Shown piece after piece: positions 53,990-62,922 of a stretch of 64,000 nt of DNA. The notes under the pieces are model-generated. The model worked only from the letters and a program-made list of their open reading frames with translations. It did no database searches and was not told the origin of the DNA. This DNA is from Enterobacter quasihormaechei. GTDB lineage: Bacteria > Pseudomonadota > Gammaproteobacteria > Enterobacterales > Enterobacteriaceae. The position numbers and the translations under genes are program-made. Each line of letters begins with the position of its first letter. Position 1 is the first letter of the stretch. The stretch spans positions 310,001 to 374,000 of the forward strand of contig NZ_SJON01000002.1 of assembly GCF_004331385.1 (NCBI RefSeq). Direction: 5' to 3'.

Positions 53990-55335
53990 AACTGACCCAA
54001 CGCCTGAGCCTGAAGCTGCGCCTGACGCTGCTCTTTTTGCTGCTTTCCCTGGCGGCCTGGTTTGCCGCAAGCGTGGTCGCCTGGCACCAGACGACCGACA
54101 AGCTCGATAAACTGTTCGATACCCAGCAAATGCTGTTTGCCAAACGGCTGCTGACGATGGACGTGGACGAACTCCGCGCGCCGGAGCGTATGCGCGAGGT
54201 GCCGAAAAAAGCGAAACACGGCCATCTTGACGACGACGCGCTGGCCTTCGCGATCTTCACCGCCGACGGCAGCATGGTGCTTAACGACGGCGAGAACGGA
54301 CGCGACATCCCCTATCACTACCGCCGGGACGGGTTTGATGACGGCCGGTTGCAGGATGACAGCGACGAATGGCGTTTCCTGTGGCTAACCTCCCCGGACG
54401 GGAAATACCGCGTGGTGGTCGGTCAGGAGTGGGAGTACCGACAGGATATGGCGCTGGACGTGGTCAGTTCGCAGCTGACGCCGTGGCTGGTGGCGCTGCC
54501 CGTGATGCTGCTGTTGCTGATTGTCCTGCTGAGCCGGGAACTGAAGCCGCTGAAAAACCTGGCGCAGACCCTGCGCTCGCGCTCGCCGGATGCGACCGAT
54601 ACGCTGCCCACCCACGGCGTGCCGACGGAGGTTCGTCCCTTGCTTGATGCGCTTAACCATCTTTTTGCCCGTACGCAGGAGATGATGGCCCGCGAGCGCC
54701 GCTTCACCTCGGACGCCGCCCACGAGCTGCGCAGCCCGCTGGCCGCGCTGAAGGTGCAAACCGACGTGGCGCAGCTTTCCCACGACGATCCCGAGGCGCA
54801 GTCTAAAGCGCTGGGGCAACTGCATGCGGGCATCGACCGCGCCTCCCGGCTGGTGGACCAGCTTCTTACCCTGTCGCGCCTGGATTCACTGGATAACCTT
54901 GATGACGTCGAACCCGTGGCGATGGTTGATTTGCTGCAATCCGCGGTGCTGGACATCTGGCATCCGGCGCAGCAGTCGGGCATTGATGTTCGGCTCAACG
55001 TTAATGCGCCCGAGGTGATGCGTCATGGGCAGCCGCTGCTGCTGAGCCTGCTGGCGCGTAACCTGCTGGACAACGCCGTTCGTTACAGCCCGCGCGGCAG
55101 CGTGGTGGACGTGACGCTGAATACCCAAAGCTTTACCGTGCGCGATAACGGACCGGGCATTTCTCCTGAAGCGCTGGCACGCATCGGCGAGCGTTTTTAT
55201 CGTCCACCCGGGCAGGACGCCACCGGCAGCGGCCTGGGGCTGTCTATCGTGAAGCGTATCGCAACGCTACACGGGATGCGCGTCTCGCTGGACAATGCGC
55301 CCCAAGGGGGCTTTGCGGTGACCGTCAGCTGGTAA
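53986..55335 (+). CDS. qseC: Sensor histidine kinase QseC
   Basis: A 449-residue membrane kinase: TM1 (about 12-34), periplasmic sensor domain (about 35-165), TM2 (about 167-183), then kinase with phospho-acceptor His246 in [17 protein letters not shown]-box [10 protein letters not shown] and G-boxes DNGPGIS and GSGLGLSIV. It matches E. coli QseC in length and layout; in E. coli it is reported to respond to AI-3 and catecholamines. Partner of QseB through the overlapping start. Confidence 0.95.
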   Translation: MKLTQRLSLKLRLTLLFLLLSLAAWFAASVVAWHQTTDKLDKLFDTQQMLFAKRLLTMDVDELRAPERMREVPKKAKHGHLDDDALAFAIFTADGSMVLNDGENGRDIPYHYRRDGFDDGRLQDDSDEWRFLWLTSPDGKYRVVVGQEWEYRQDMALDVVSSQLTPWLVALPVMLLLLIVLLSRELKPLKNLAQTLRSRSPDATDTLPTHGVPTEVRPLLDALNHLFARTQEMMARERRFTSDAAHELRSPLAALKVQTDVAQLSHDDPEAQSKALGQLHAGIDRASRLVDQLLTLSRLDSLDNLDDVEPVAMVDLLQSAVLDIWHPAQQSGIDVRLNVNAPEVMRHGQPLLLSLLARNLLDNAVRYSPRGSVVDVTLNTQSFTVRDNGPGISPEALARIGERFYRPPGQDATGSGLGLSIVKRIATLHGMRVSLDNAPQGGFAVTVSW

Positions 55336-55438
55336 GATTATTGCGCTTAGCGCAAAAGACTTTGCACATTTTGCTTATTTTTCCGCTCCGTCCTCGCGCG
55401 TAGAATACCCGGCATACTCTCAGCATCGAGGACAAATA

Positions 55439-56020
55439 ATGAGCAACATTCTGATTATCAACGGCGCAAAAGAATTTGCGCACTCTAAAGGCCAGCTGAA
55501 TGACACCCTGACCGAGGTCGCGGATGGTTTCCTGCGCGACGCCGGACATGATGTTAAGGTCGTGCGCGCGGACAGCGATTATGACGTGAAGGCCGAAGTG
55601 CAGAACTTCCTGTGGGCCGACGTGGTGATCTGGCAGATGCCGGGCTGGTGGATGGGCGCACCGTGGACCGTGAAAAAATACATGGACGACGTGTTCACCG
55701 AAGGTCACGGTTCGCTGTATGCCAGCGACGGTCGTACCCGTTCAGATGCGTCTAAAAAATACGGTTCCGGCGGCCTGATTCAGGGCAAAAAATATATGCT
55801 CTCCCTGACCTGGAACGCGCCTCTTGAAGCGTTCACCGAGAACGATCAGTTCTTTGAAGGCGTGGGCGTAGACGGCGCGTATCTGCCGTTCCACAAGGCT
55901 AATCAGTTCCTTGGCATGACGCCGCTGCCGACCTTTATCGTCAACGACGTGATTAAAATGCCGGACGTCCCGCGCTATATCGCAGAATATCGCAAGCATC
56001 TCGCGGAAATTTTTGCTTAA
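55439..56020 (+). CDS. mdaB: NADPH:quinone oxidoreductase MdaB
   Basis: A 193-residue FAD-dependent quinone reductase of flavodoxin-like fold, same length as E. coli MdaB. Motifs include ILIINGAKEFAHSKGQLN, ADVVIWQMPGWWMGAPWTVK and LSLTWNAPLEAF. It reduces quinones by two electrons to avoid semiquinone radicals. It precedes ygiN by 30 bases; in E. coli the pair is thought to form a quinol-quinone cycle. It is likely transcribed with ygiN. Confidence 0.96.
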   Translation: MSNILIINGAKEFAHSKGQLNDTLTEVADGFLRDAGHDVKVVRADSDYDVKAEVQNFLWADVVIWQMPGWWMGAPWTVKKYMDDVFTEGHGSLYASDGRTRSDASKKYGSGGLIQGKKYMLSLTWNAPLEAFTENDQFFEGVGVDGAYLPFHKANQFLGMTPLPTFIVNDVIKMPDVPRYIAEYRKHLAEIFA

Positions 56021-56050
56021 CTGTTAGCCTGGAATTAGAAGGAGTTAACC

Positions 56051-56365
56051 ATGCTTACCGTAATTGCTGAAATCCGTACGCGTCCCGGCCAACATCACCG
56101 CCAGGCGGTGCTGGATCAGTTCGCGAAAATCATCCCGACCGTTCTGAAGGAAGAAGGCTGCCACGGCTACGCGCCGATGGTGGATGCCGCTACCGACGCT
56201 AGCTTCCAGGCAACCGCGCCAGACTCCATCATCATGGTGGAGCAGTGGGAAACCGTCGCCCACCTTGAAGCACATTTGCAGACCGCGCATATGAAAGCGT
56301 GGAGCGATGCGGTGAAAGGGGATGTCCTTGAAACCCACATCCGTATTCTGGAGCAAGGGGTTTAA
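56051..56365 (+). CDS. ygiN: Quinol monooxygenase YgiN
   Basis: A 104-residue small dimeric antibiotic-biosynthesis-monooxygenase-fold protein (MLTVIAEIRTRPGQHHRQAV, HLEAHLQTAHMKAW), same length as E. coli YgiN. E. coli YgiN oxidises menadiol to menadione, paired with MdaB. GAAGGAG lies before the ATG. A REP-containing region that ends in a T tract follows. Confidence 0.95.
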   Translation: MLTVIAEIRTRPGQHHRQAVLDQFAKIIPTVLKEEGCHGYAPMVDAATDASFQATAPDSIIMVEQWETVAHLEAHLQTAHMKAWSDAVKGDVLETHIRILEQGV

Positions 56366-56379
56366 GTTCTGTGAAATTT

Positions 56380-56458
56380 GCCGGGTGGCACTGCGTTTAC
56401 CCGGCCTACAACTTTCCCCCGCAGGCCCGGTAAGCGTTAACGCCACCGGGCTTTTTTT
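56380..56458 (+). repeat. BIME with terminator-like end between ygiN and kbp
   Basis: The first REP unit (GCCGGGTGGCACTGCGTTTACCCGGC) is followed by GCCCGGT-N13-ACCGGGC and seven T residues at 56452-56458. The second unit thus has the form of an intrinsic terminator for mdaB-ygiN on the plus strand. The loop of this second stem contains a further GCGTTAACGC palindrome. Confidence 0.8.
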
Positions 56459-56517
56459 ATCACCTTACCGCTCAACTGCTATGCTTATTCTGACTTCATG
56501 TTTAACAGGAGGATGGA

Positions 56518-56958
56518 ATGGGTCTTTTTAACTTCGTGAAAGAAGCAGGCGAAAAGCTGTGGGACAACCTGACCGATCATAAGGGTCAGAGCGACAAAAT
56601 CACCGAGCACCTCAAGAAACTCAACATTCCCGGTTCCGATAAAGTTCAGGTTAACGTCACCGACGGCAAGGCCAGCGTAACGGGCGACGGACTGACGCAG
56701 GAGCAGAAAGAAAAAATCCAGGTCGCCGTCGGCAACATCGCGGGCGTCAGCGAGGTGGAGAACAATATCACCGCAACGGACGCCAAAGATGAAGCAACCT
56801 ACTATACGGTGAAATCCGGCGACACCCTGAGCGCCATCTCTAAAACCGTGTACGGCGATGCCAACCAGTACAACAAGATCTTTGAGGCGAACCGCCCGAT
56901 GCTCTCCAGCCCGGATAAAATTTATCCCGGCCAGACGCTGCGTATTCCTAAGGCATAA
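56518..56958 (+). CDS. kbp: Potassium-binding protein Kbp (YgaU/LysM), BON and LysM domains
   Basis: A 146-residue protein: N-terminal BON domain (about 25-90; [20 protein letters not shown]) and C-terminal LysM domain (about 95-146; [32 protein letters not shown]). It has no signal peptide. E. coli Kbp (YgaU) is a cytoplasmic K+-binding protein of almost the same length. AGGAGG precedes the ATG. In E. coli the gene lies elsewhere on the chromosome, so its place after ygiN is a local difference. Confidence 0.92.
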   Translation: MGLFNFVKEAGEKLWDNLTDHKGQSDKITEHLKKLNIPGSDKVQVNVTDGKASVTGDGLTQEQKEKIQVAVGNIAGVSEVENNITATDAKDEATYYTVKSGDTLSAISKTVYGDANQYNKIFEANRPMLSSPDKIYPGQTLRIPKA

Positions 56959-56997
56959 CGTCTGAGGCTATTGGTTCACGTCGCGCAGAGGAACAGC

Positions 56998-57525
56998 ATG
57001 AAAATCGCTTGTCTTGGCTGGGGCTCGTTAATCTGGAAAAGCGGCGCGTTACCGGTAGCCGGTGATTGGCAAACCGACGGGCCATCACTGCCCGTCGAGT
57101 TCTGCCGCGTAAGCGATGGCGGCGAACTGGCGACCGCCATCTGCATGAATGCGCCCACCCTGCCTGTGCTTTGGGTATGGCTGAACGCCACTTCGCTCAG
57201 CGTGGCCTCTCAGGCCCTGCGCGAGCGGGAGGGCATTCCTGACGATCGTTGCGATGGGATCGGCTCGCTGCTGATAACCGGACGCAACGCGGGAGTGATG
57301 TCGACATGGGCGAGGGAGAGAGGAATTGAGGCGCTCATCTGGACCGGGCTTCCCCCGAGAAGCGCGTCGCAGGAAGGCAGAGTTCCTGCCGTGGACGAGG
57401 CCATCGTCTATCTCGACAGCCTCAGCGGACAGACCCGCAGCCATGCGCGGGACTATATTTGCCGCGTGCCTGCCCAGCTTGATACGCCCTACCGGCGCGC
57501 CATTAAAGAAGTGCTTGGGTGGTGA
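56998..57525 (+). CDS. Uncharacterised protein, possible gamma-glutamylcyclotransferase-like fold
   Basis: A 175-residue cytoplasmic protein. The start MKIACLGWGSLIWKSGALP, with AGAGGAA just upstream, is preferred to an earlier in-frame ATG. The segment LGWGSLIW recalls the YGSLxW signature of gamma-glutamylcyclotransferases and ChaC, where the backbone binds the gamma-glutamyl group, and LPVEFCRVSDGG fits the next conserved strand. This similarity is only suggestive. A conserved Asp/Glu catalytic residue cannot be named with confidence. It follows kbp by 39 bases and converges with the GH88 gene. Confidence 0.7.
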   Translation: MKIACLGWGSLIWKSGALPVAGDWQTDGPSLPVEFCRVSDGGELATAICMNAPTLPVLWVWLNATSLSVASQALREREGIPDDRCDGIGSLLITGRNAGVMSTWARERGIEALIWTGLPPRSASQEGRVPAVDEAIVYLDSLSGQTRSHARDYICRVPAQLDTPYRRAIKEVLGW

Positions 57526-57537
57526 TCCCCCTGCCCG

Positions 57538-58725
57538 TTACCAGTACAGCTTCCAGCTCTGGGTGAAGCGCACCAGCGCCTCAACATAGAAGTAATCGCC
57601 CCAGCTTGCGCATTCATCCACGCCTTTGTTGCTCGCCAGGTGGTATACCGAGTGCTTCAGGATCCCGTTGCCCTTCTCGTCTTTGCGCATCAGATAGTGC
57701 TTCGTCAGCGACGACATGATGCCTTTCGCCCACTCCAGATAACCCTCCCGGTCCGGATCCGTCACCGGCAGATGCTTCACCAGTTCCAGCAGCCCGCACA
57801 CCGCAATTGCTGCCGACGACGAGTCGCGCAGCGCGTCGGTGCCCACCAGCGCCAGATCCCAGTGGCAGACGTAATCCTCCGGCAGGCGGTTGAGGAAGTA
57901 GTTCGCCAGCCGTTTCGACAGGGCAATCATCGTTTCATCGCCGGTATAGATATAGCTCAGCAGGAAGCCGTAAATCCCCCATGCCTGCCCGCGCGACCAG
58001 CACGAGTCGTCGGCATAGCCCTGCTGCGTGTTGCCGTAGCGCGGCGCGCCGGTTAACACATCCATATAGTAGGTGTGGAAGGTGGACGCATCGTCACGAA
58101 TAAGGTACGTCGCCGCCTGCATGACGTGCGCTTTGGCCGCGTCGGCAAAACGCGGATCGCCTGTCTGCTCGGTTGCCCAGTAGAGCAGCGGCAGGTTCAT
58201 ATTGCAGTCGATGATCATCCGCCCGGCCTGATCGGGATCGGAGAGATCGCCCCACGCCTGGATGATCTTCGCCTTCTCATGGAAGCGCTCCAGCAGCGCC
58301 TCCGCCGCCAGCAGCGAGAAGCCGCGCGCCTCGCGGTTGCCGGTCAGTCGCCAGGCCGCCACGCAGGAAAGCGTGTACAGGAAGCCTAAATCGTGGGTGT
58401 TGGTATCGTTGCGCCCGGCAATGCGCAGGCCAAAGGAGCGCACGTGTTTTTCCGCCATCGCGCGAAATTTCTCCTCGCCGCTCATCTCCCACGCCAGCCA
58501 CAGCTGGCCGGTCCAGAAGCTGGTGGTCCACTCCACGTTTTCGGTCAGCGGATAAAAGCCCTCTTTACAGGTCTCCGCCGGGAATTTGTCGCCGAACGCC
58601 GTTAAATGACGGCTAATCAGGTCGAGAACGTGGCCGCGGGCCGAACTCAGCTCATCGCTGAACGCGCGGGAATCAACGGGCGCAGCGATAGCGGACAGAC
58701 GTTCCTCTTTGATACGACTTAACAT
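57538..58725 (-). CDS. GH88-family unsaturated glucuronyl hydrolase
   Basis: A 395-residue cytoplasmic alpha/alpha-barrel enzyme that hydrolyses unsaturated 4,5-uronate caps left by polysaccharide lyases. GH88 features are WTTSFWTGQLWLAWEMS, NTHDLGF (Asp112) and MIIDCNMNLPLL (Asp173), the two catalytic aspartates, and CWSRGQAWGIYG. No signal peptide is present. AGAAGGAA precedes the ATG. It lies 27 bases after the permease gene in the same operon. The target (glycosaminoglycan, gellan or plant uronan) cannot be told from sequence. Confidence 0.88.
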   Translation of the reverse strand: MLSRIKEERLSAIAAPVDSRAFSDELSSARGHVLDLISRHLTAFGDKFPAETCKEGFYPLTENVEWTTSFWTGQLWLAWEMSGEEKFRAMAEKHVRSFGLRIAGRNDTNTHDLGFLYTLSCVAAWRLTGNREARGFSLLAAEALLERFHEKAKIIQAWGDLSDPDQAGRMIIDCNMNLPLLYWATEQTGDPRFADAAKAHVMQAATYLIRDDASTFHTYYMDVLTGAPRYGNTQQGYADDSCWSRGQAWGIYGFLLSYIYTGDETMIALSKRLANYFLNRLPEDYVCHWDLALVGTDALRDSSSAAIAVCGLLELVKHLPVTDPDREGYLEWAKGIMSSLTKHYLMRKDEKGNGILKHSVYHLASNKGVDECASWGDYFYVEALVRFTQSWKLYW

Positions 58726-58752
58726 ATTTCGGTTCCTTCTTTGACGGCGTAA

Positions 58753-60018
58753 TTAGCGTGTTGAGGTTTCTGCTACGTTCAGCGCACGGGCCCCGCGCCA
58801 CTTGCTCTGGCAGGCGGATAACGTAAAGGCAGAAATAAGGGTAAAGGTCAGCGCCGTAGCGCCCATGATGATATAGGTGTGCTCAAAGCCGATGCGGTCG
58901 TACATATAGCCGGCAGGAGAAGAGACCACCACGTTGCCAACGTACAGCATCGCCTGATAGCCAAGTAAATACATGGTGGCATTGACGCGCTTGTCGAAAT
59001 GCTCGGCGATATATTTAAAGACCGAAACCAGCAGCAGGCATATTTCCAGGCCGTACAGCGGCTTAAGCACGGAAATTAACAGGTGAGAGTCACACATGCC
59101 GGAAATAATAAGACGCGCCCCGACAACCAGCCCGACAATTAACAGCCCGCGCTTGGCGCCAATAAAATTCACAAACAGCGGGACCACCATATACATGACA
59201 AATTCCATGCCCGACTGCACCGTACCGAGGTAGCCAAATACCGCGTTGCCCTCGTGAATATCGTCGAAGAAGGTGACGAAATAGCGCGAGAACTGCTGCT
59301 CGGCGATAAACATCATCCACGCCACGCCCGCCACGTACAGGCAGAAGGCCCAGAATTTGCGGTTTCGCAGCAGGGCGTAAACGTCAGACGGGGCGATTTT
59401 CTCTTTCGTCAGCACCTCCCCTGCATGAGCGGAGTTAGTGTTCACTTTCAGGTTCAGCAGGACGATCAGCATCACCACCGACGCCACGCTGCCGAGAATA
59501 AAGTTATACGCTGGTGAGAGGTTAAACAGCAGGCCGGAGAAGGACGACGCCACCGCCCAGCCGAGCGAGCCCCACATGCGAATTTGCCCGAACTCCATGC
59601 CGTTCAGGCGGCTAAAGCGGTCGGAATAAGATTCGCACGCCGCCACGCCCGCGTACCAGGCAAAGCTTAAATAGAGCGCGCCGATAATAATCCCCAGCAG
59701 GGTGTTGGACATTAACAGCGGCTGGTAAATATAAATAAAGAACGGAGCCATTAGCGCCGACATGATCACCACAAAATAAAGCAGATATTTGCTCATGCCG
59801 ATCTTATCGAGAATATAGCCGTAGATCGGTTTGAGAATAACGGAGAAGATCCCGTTAACCGCAAAGACGGTTCCAATCACCGACCCGCTAAGATTGGCTT
59901 TCTGGCCGAGCCAGATTGCCAGCAGGCCAATACTGGCAGACCAGGTAAAGAAATAGAGAAAAATAAAGCTGCTGATTTTGTAATATTCCGTTCTGCTGGT
60001 TGTCGATGTACTTTTCAT
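58753..60018 (-). CDS. LacY/RafB-type oligosaccharide:H+ symporter (MFS)
   Basis: A 421-residue permease with 12 hydrophobic segments, of the oligosaccharide:H+ symporter group. The substrate region of LacY is recognisable: AACESYSDRFSRLNGMEFG followed by QIRMWGSLGWA, which keeps the acid and arginine corresponding to LacY Glu126 and Arg144. GAGGATGAT precedes the ATG. It lies between the DUF2264 and GH88 genes, so import of a uronate-capped oligosaccharide for cytoplasmic hydrolysis is likely. Confidence 0.88.
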   Translation of the reverse strand: MKSTSTTSRTEYYKISSFIFLYFFTWSASIGLLAIWLGQKANLSGSVIGTVFAVNGIFSVILKPIYGYILDKIGMSKYLLYFVVIMSALMAPFFIYIYQPLLMSNTLLGIIIGALYLSFAWYAGVAACESYSDRFSRLNGMEFGQIRMWGSLGWAVASSFSGLLFNLSPAYNFILGSVASVVMLIVLLNLKVNTNSAHAGEVLTKEKIAPSDVYALLRNRKFWAFCLYVAGVAWMMFIAEQQFSRYFVTFFDDIHEGNAVFGYLGTVQSGMEFVMYMVVPLFVNFIGAKRGLLIVGLVVGARLIISGMCDSHLLISVLKPLYGLEICLLLVSVFKYIAEHFDKRVNATMYLLGYQAMLYVGNVVVSSPAGYMYDRIGFEHTYIIMGATALTFTLISAFTLSACQSKWRGARALNVAETSTR

Positions 60019-60049
60019 ATCATCCTCGCCGACGTGTAGGGCCAGATTT

Positions 60050-61864
60050 TTATAATGTGAACGACAGCTTACGTTCGCTTCCGGGTTCGTGGATCACAAC
60101 CTGGTGATGGGTAATGTTCAGCTGCGGTACCGCCGCAGCTATCGGTTTTTCGCAGGCCAGGACGGCGCAGCAGAGCCAGCTCTCCCCCGGCGGGAGTTCG
60201 GTTTGCAATAGCGGAATGGAGGCGCACCCGGCAAACATCACGCTGCTGTTGGGCGGGGTGACGATGCTGCCCGGCGCGCGGGTGATATCGGGCGAGAGAT
60301 CGACAATCGCGCTGCTGCCGTTTTCTGCCGTCAGGTAACTTCCCCGCTCGCGCAGCTGGTGGTCCGTTTTCAGCACCGCAAAGCCGCCCTCGACGGTTTG
60401 CAGGGTACGTGCGCTGTTGATGCGGTGCAGGCGCAGGTGCCACTCCCCGAACGGGATCTGCCAGGTCTCTATGTGCACGTCGCGCCACGGCGACCAGCGC
60501 GAAAAAATGTAGTTTTCCTCCACCCGAACCTCGTCGCATTCGCGACGGCCGCGGAAATAGTCGTCTCCGTCCGCCAGCAGCAGCATGGAATCGCAGGCCG
60601 CATGCTTCAGGCCAAAACGCCCGCGCTCAATGGTGAAGCCGAAGCGGCTGGAGTAGGCAAATTTGGTGTATTTCGCTTCGGTGTTGACGTAGTTGTTCAG
60701 CTCCAGCTGGCCGGCGGTGAGCATGACGGCATGCTGCGAATCTTTCGAATGCATCAGGATCTGCTGCGCGTGCGGGATCACGCGCGTCTCAGCCAGCGCG
60801 GGCAGCGGCTGCTCGTCGGCCTGCCAGAACGGATGCGTCTCCGGCAGCGCCAGAATCAGGTAGGTTTTCAGCGCCCAGTACGGTGAACCGGGGGAGTTGT
60901 AGTCCTCGCACATCGCCAGGTTCGGGCAGGCAAAGCCGAGGGTGAGAATGCCGTCGCGGTCGGTAATCGGCTGCTGCTGCCACCAGCGCAGATGCCGCAG
61001 CACGATGCCCTTCACGATGCCTGGCGTGAACACGTCCAGCCCGGAAAAGGCCACCGCGCTCCAGAAGGCGACCATCGCAAAGCGGTAGGTCAGGCTGCGG
61101 CCAAACGGAACCGAGGCGCCGTCGGCGGCGGACCAGTAGATAAAGTCTTCCGCGAAGAGGCGCGAGCGCGCGCGCAGTACCTCCGCCCTTGCCTCGTCAC
61201 CGCTCAGGGTGGCGTAAATCAGGCCGTAGAAGTGGAAGGCCATGGAGATGTAGTAGTCTTTCGGGCGGCCCGGGCCGTCGGAATACCAGCCGTCGCCGAG
61301 GTAGTAGGCGTCCATCAGCGTAAAGCGACGGTCAATGGCGGCCTGGTCGTACGGCAGCCCGGCGCGCTTAAAGCCGAGCTGAACCATAATGGCAAAATAG
61401 TTCCAGTTGCTGTCCGGCATCTGCGCATCGGTGATTTGGTTGAGCCACGCGTGCAGGTTCATCACCTCGCGCCCGGTAAAGCGCGCGGTGAGCGTCTCGC
61501 CCAGCAGAGCGAGTCCCAGACCGTAGGCCGCCATCTCCACCAGACGCTGATCGTACGGGCCGGTTTCGCCCCAGTAACCGGTGCTTTGCGGGTCGGTACC
61601 GATCTTGATGGCGGTAAGGTACTTCTCGCTGAACGGCGTGCTTTCGCCGGACGCCATCAGCGGAAACAGCCCCCACAGCGCGCGGGAAAGGCCCTCCATC
61701 TGCGCAATATCCGTTGTGTAATGGGCGCAGGTATCGCCCAGCGAGAACCGTGAACGGTTTGCCGGAAATTGCGTGTCCAGCGCTTGTAAAAGCTCATTCA
61801 ACGACGCCACCACATCCTGGCGTGAAGACAACGGATTTGATTTTTCTTTGTTTGCCGCCCACAT
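60050..61864 (-). CDS. DUF2264 protein (GH154-like, probable glucuronidase)
   Basis: A 604-residue cytoplasmic protein of the DUF2264 family, an alpha/alpha-toroid with a C-terminal beta domain. Family segments are NPLSSRQDVVASLNELL at the N-terminus, LGDGWYSDGPGRPKDYYIS and AFHFYGLIYA in the middle, and PGSPYWALKTYLILALP. Members of this family have been placed in CAZy GH154, which contains beta-glucuronidases; I recall this from memory. The GTG frame opens at 61936, but the ATG at 61864, with GAGGG seven bases upstream, gives the usual start. First gene of the operon with the permease and GH88 genes. Confidence 0.82.
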   Translation of the reverse strand: MWAANKEKSNPLSSRQDVVASLNELLQALDTQFPANRSRFSLGDTCAHYTTDIAQMEGLSRALWGLFPLMASGESTPFSEKYLTAIKIGTDPQSTGYWGETGPYDQRLVEMAAYGLGLALLGETLTARFTGREVMNLHAWLNQITDAQMPDSNWNYFAIMVQLGFKRAGLPYDQAAIDRRFTLMDAYYLGDGWYSDGPGRPKDYYISMAFHFYGLIYATLSGDEARAEVLRARSRLFAEDFIYWSAADGASVPFGRSLTYRFAMVAFWSAVAFSGLDVFTPGIVKGIVLRHLRWWQQQPITDRDGILTLGFACPNLAMCEDYNSPGSPYWALKTYLILALPETHPFWQADEQPLPALAETRVIPHAQQILMHSKDSQHAVMLTAGQLELNNYVNTEAKYTKFAYSSRFGFTIERGRFGLKHAACDSMLLLADGDDYFRGRRECDEVRVEENYIFSRWSPWRDVHIETWQIPFGEWHLRLHRINSARTLQTVEGGFAVLKTDHQLRERGSYLTAENGSSAIVDLSPDITRAPGSIVTPPNSSVMFAGCASIPLLQTELPPGESWLCCAVLACEKPIAAAVPQLNITHHQVVIHEPGSERKLSFTL

Positions 61865-62030
61865 CGGTTCGCCCTCGTAATCAACTGCGGCAAAGCATAG
61901 TGAATCCGCAAGGGGCAGAAATGTTAGCCGTGTCACAGGCGTGAACGATGAATAAACCTCCAGTTGAGAAAATTTAAAAAGGTGGTTTATAAAGACGGTC
62001 AGATGGGAAAAAGTTGAGTTTTATTGCACT

Positions 62031-62870
62031 ATGCGCGACACGCCGACATCCGACCTTCTGGAACTGATCGCCCTGAACGATACCGTGGCCTCGTTCAGCC
62101 GCCTGTTTGCCAATACCGTGCGCTACCATCACTGGCATCAGTGTCTGGAGATCCTCTACGTGGAAGAGGGCTTTGGCGTAGCGATCGTCGATAATCGTCA
62201 CTACACCATGCGCCCCGGAAGGCTGTTTTTCTTCCCGCCTTTTACGCTGCATAAGGTGATGGTGGACGAACAGGCAGAGGCGATTTACCGCCGCACCATC
62301 ATTCACCTCGACCAGCATGCGGTGCTGAAGATCCTGCGGGATTTTCCCCAAAGCCAGCAGCGGCTGGAGCGGCTGTCACACCGCGGGGGCGAAGCGTGGG
62401 TCGCCGATTTAGCCCACTGCCATCACTATATCGACCATCTGTTTGGCTGCTACAAACCGCCGATGAACAGCGAGAGCATCGCCAGCCTGCTGATCGGGCT
62501 GTTTGCGATGCTTCCCGCCGATCGCGACGGTGAGCCGGGCAACAGCCAGGGGATCGCCAGCCGGGTAATGTTCTGGCTCGACGAGCATTACCAGGAGAAA
62601 TTTCGCCTGGACGCGCTGGCCAATGAGCTGGGGAAATCCCGCAGCTACGTATCGCGAAAATTCCATGCGGAAACGGGCGAAAAAATTCATGACTATCTGA
62701 ACACGCTAAGGTTGCGTAAGGCGTGTGAGTGTTTACTCCACACTGATTCAAGCGTGCGTGACATTGCCGCACAGACGGGTTTTTCCGACGTGACGTGGTT
62801 TATCAGCGCGTTTAAAAAGGGGATTGGCGAGACGCCGTTGCAGTACCGGAAAAACCATCGTGCGGTGTGA
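62031..62870 (+). CDS. AraC-family regulator of the glycan operon
   Basis: A 279-residue AraC-type protein with an N-terminal cupin ligand domain (HHWHQCLEILYVEEG, YTMRPGRLFFFPPFTLHKV) and a C-terminal double helix-turn-helix (FRLDALANELGKSRSYVSRK, VRDIAAQTGFSDVTWFISAF, GETPLQYRK). It is divergent from the DUF2264-permease-GH88 operon across 166 bases, the usual arrangement for a local substrate-responsive activator. The inducer is probably the imported oligosaccharide or a derivative, by inference. No clear ribosome site precedes the ATG at 62031. Confidence 0.9.
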   Translation: MRDTPTSDLLELIALNDTVASFSRLFANTVRYHHWHQCLEILYVEEGFGVAIVDNRHYTMRPGRLFFFPPFTLHKVMVDEQAEAIYRRTIIHLDQHAVLKILRDFPQSQQRLERLSHRGGEAWVADLAHCHHYIDHLFGCYKPPMNSESIASLLIGLFAMLPADRDGEPGNSQGIASRVMFWLDEHYQEKFRLDALANELGKSRSYVSRKFHAETGEKIHDYLNTLRLRKACECLLHTDSSVRDIAAQTGFSDVTWFISAFKKGIGETPLQYRKNHRAV

Positions 62871-62922
62871 TCGAGGGGACTGCTCACGGCTTATCATCCA
62901 GCCCACACGGAGAAAGTGTAAA

